From: Nitrososphaerota archaeon
GTDB lineage: Archaea; Thermoproteota; Nitrososphaeria; Nitrososphaerales; Nitrososphaeraceae
Assembly (NCBI GenBank): GCA_005877345.1
Contig: VBPR01000183.1
Coordinates: 1 to 5,205 of the forward strand
Direction: 5' to 3'
Length of the DNA stretch: 5,205 nt
A program made the position numbers and the translations under genes. Numbering within the stretch: the stretch's first letter is position 1; each line of letters begins with the position of its first letter. This document shows positions 4,419 through 5,205 of the stretch, piece after piece. The notes below the pieces were generated by a model. It worked only from the letters and a program-made list of their open reading frames with translations. It did not search any database and had not been told where the DNA came from.

Positions 4419-4426
4419 ATTTATTT
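4419..4426 (-). promoter_or_regulatory. TATA box for rpoP
   Basis: The minus strand reads AAATAAAT, centred 26-27 bp before the GTG start of rpoP, within the 105-bp gap after the DHH gene. The position predicts a transcript beginning at the GTG. The site also supports GTG as the true start, because an in-frame stop excludes any longer form. Confidence 0.5.
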
Positions 4427-4501
4427 GTTTTTCTGTAAACTCTAATGGGTTTGGATTCAAAGCAGATCAAAATTGGGTAATTTAGTTCTTAAACTCAAAA
4501 T

Positions 4502-5205
4502 TCAGGTCAAAGTCCTTATTATCGCCTCTTCCATCTCTTTAATGCAGGCCTTAATATCTCTAGGATTGCTTTGCAACTTTCCCCCTGAAGCAAAATCATG
4601 ACCACCGCCTTCAACAAGGTATGATGCTATTTTATTACATGAAATTCTGTTTGTATTTCTTCTGATGCTAACTTTTCCAAGTCGATTAAAGAGCATAGCC
4701 AGGTCTACCTTCATGTTAGAGAATAGCTCATGAGAAAATAGACTTGTTTGAACGTAAGGATATGTAAAAGCAAAGGCGACGTTTAACGACAAAATTTTCT
4801 TTAATGTTAGCGTCTTCAATGATTCTTTTTTTTGAAAATCGCTAATCTTTATGAATTTTGTATAATCCTTTTGCATATCTGAATCCCACAATATTCCCTT
4901 CGATGCTTTTTGAACTAGGGATTCCAGATTTTGTTTAGAATTTGCACTATTTTTATAAAAATGGATTAATTCTGAGAGTCTGGAATCATGGTTCTTGATA
5001 TTGCTCATAAAGTCTGAACTATGTGCTATCGACTTTAACTGCTCTGCATTTTTATTCTTGTACATCAATTTTTCATACATGAGTTCTGTTGCACATTTTT
5101 TTCCAGATGAATCATGAAACAATTTAACCAGCTTTCTAATTGAGATCAATGATTTTCTATGCCATGGATGATGGTCGACCCATATTACAGCCCACTGTCT
5201 CTTTT
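4502..5205 (-). CDS. DHH/DHHA1-family phosphoesterase (RecJ/NrnA-like), C-terminal part, cut by the window edge
   Basis: The frame ends in TGA at 4502-4504 and stays open to the right edge, giving 233 residues. Just inside the edge is VIWVDHHPWH, whose DHH triad (5168-5176) is the signature metal-binding motif III of DHH phosphoesterases. Near the C-terminus is EGGGHDFASGG (4580-4612), the DHHA1 substrate-binding GGGHxxA motif. Between them is a Lys- and Ser-rich helical linker, with CATELMYEKL just after the DHH domain as in RecJ/NrnA relatives. Such proteins hydrolyse phosphodiesters, acting as single-strand exonucleases, nanoRNases or pAp/cyclic-dinucleotide phosphatases; which applies here cannot be told. 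The upstream motifs with the first Asp/His metal ligands lie beyond the edge. A TTG at 5147-5149 is not the start because homology continues upstream through the DHH motif. It precedes rpoP on the same strand with a 105-bp gap holding rpoP's own TATA box. Confidence 0.86.
   Translation of the reverse strand, partial: KRQWAVIWVDHHPWHRKSLISIRKLVKLFHDSSGKKCATELMYEKLMYKNKNAEQLKSIAHSSDFMSNIKNHDSRLSELIHFYKNSANSKQNLESLVQKASKGILWDSDMQKDYTKFIKISDFQKKESLKTLTLKKILSLNVAFAFTYPYVQTSLFSHELFSNMKVDLAMLFNRLGKVSIRRNTNRISCNKIASYLVEGGGHDFASGGKLQSNPRDIKACIKEMEEAIIRTLT

Noticed and set aside
5147..5149. TTG as the start of the DHH protein
   Set aside because: The frame continues upstream without a stop and contains the DHH motif at 5168-5176, so the gene begins beyond the window.
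1..5205. CRISPR array, insertion sequence, toxin-antitoxin or defence system
   Set aside because: No regularly spaced repeats, transposase motifs, terminal inverted repeats or defence-protein motifs were found on either strand.

Overview
The window reads as chromosome of a low-GC archaeon. Archaeal hallmarks are a ribosomal protein uL1 N-terminus of archaeal type, RNA polymerase subunit Rpo12/RpoP, a tRNA-Arg(UCU) split by a short intron at the canonical archaeal 37/38 site, an archaeal YchF-related GTPase with a TGS tail, TATA boxes about 26-30 nt ahead of start codons, and no Shine-Dalgarno sequence before any start. The gene mix and AT-rich composition suggest a Nitrososphaerota (Thaumarchaeota) genome, perhaps a soil-type ammonia oxidiser. 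That placement is inference from protein character, not a search.

Layout, left to right. The minus strand carries the 5' end of rpl1 (1-134, running off the left edge), tRNA-Arg (322-410, intron 358-371), a PIG-L/LmbE-type deacetylase (669-1301) and, just upstream of it, a short nucleotide-sugar dehydrogenase (1329-2267). A 227-bp divergent promoter region follows. The plus strand carries the YchF-related GTPase (2495-3706). Next is a 284-bp stretch (3707-3990) with a possible 27-codon ORF, an 8-bp inverted repeat and a very GC-rich hairpin. The minus strand then carries a 55-residue zinc-ribbon protein (3991-4158), rpoP (4229-4396) and the C-terminal part of a DHH/DHHA1 phosphoesterase (4502 to the right edge).

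Two functional themes sit together. One is information processing: uL1, tRNA-Arg, the GTPase, Rpo12 and the DHH nuclease-like protein. The other is the dehydrogenase/deacetylase pair, which looks like nucleotide-sugar or surface-glycan metabolism. Most genes seem to have their own promoter: TATA-like boxes lie at nearly the same distance from the starts of the dehydrogenase, the GTPase and rpoP, consistent with leaderless mRNAs, and two of these three begin with GTG.

I see no mobile element, CRISPR array or defence system. The points most worth a second look are the dehydrogenase that lacks its C-terminal substrate-binding domain, the GC-rich hairpin in the 3707-3990 gap, the odd bases of the intron-containing tRNA, and the C-x-C zinc pair in Rpo12.
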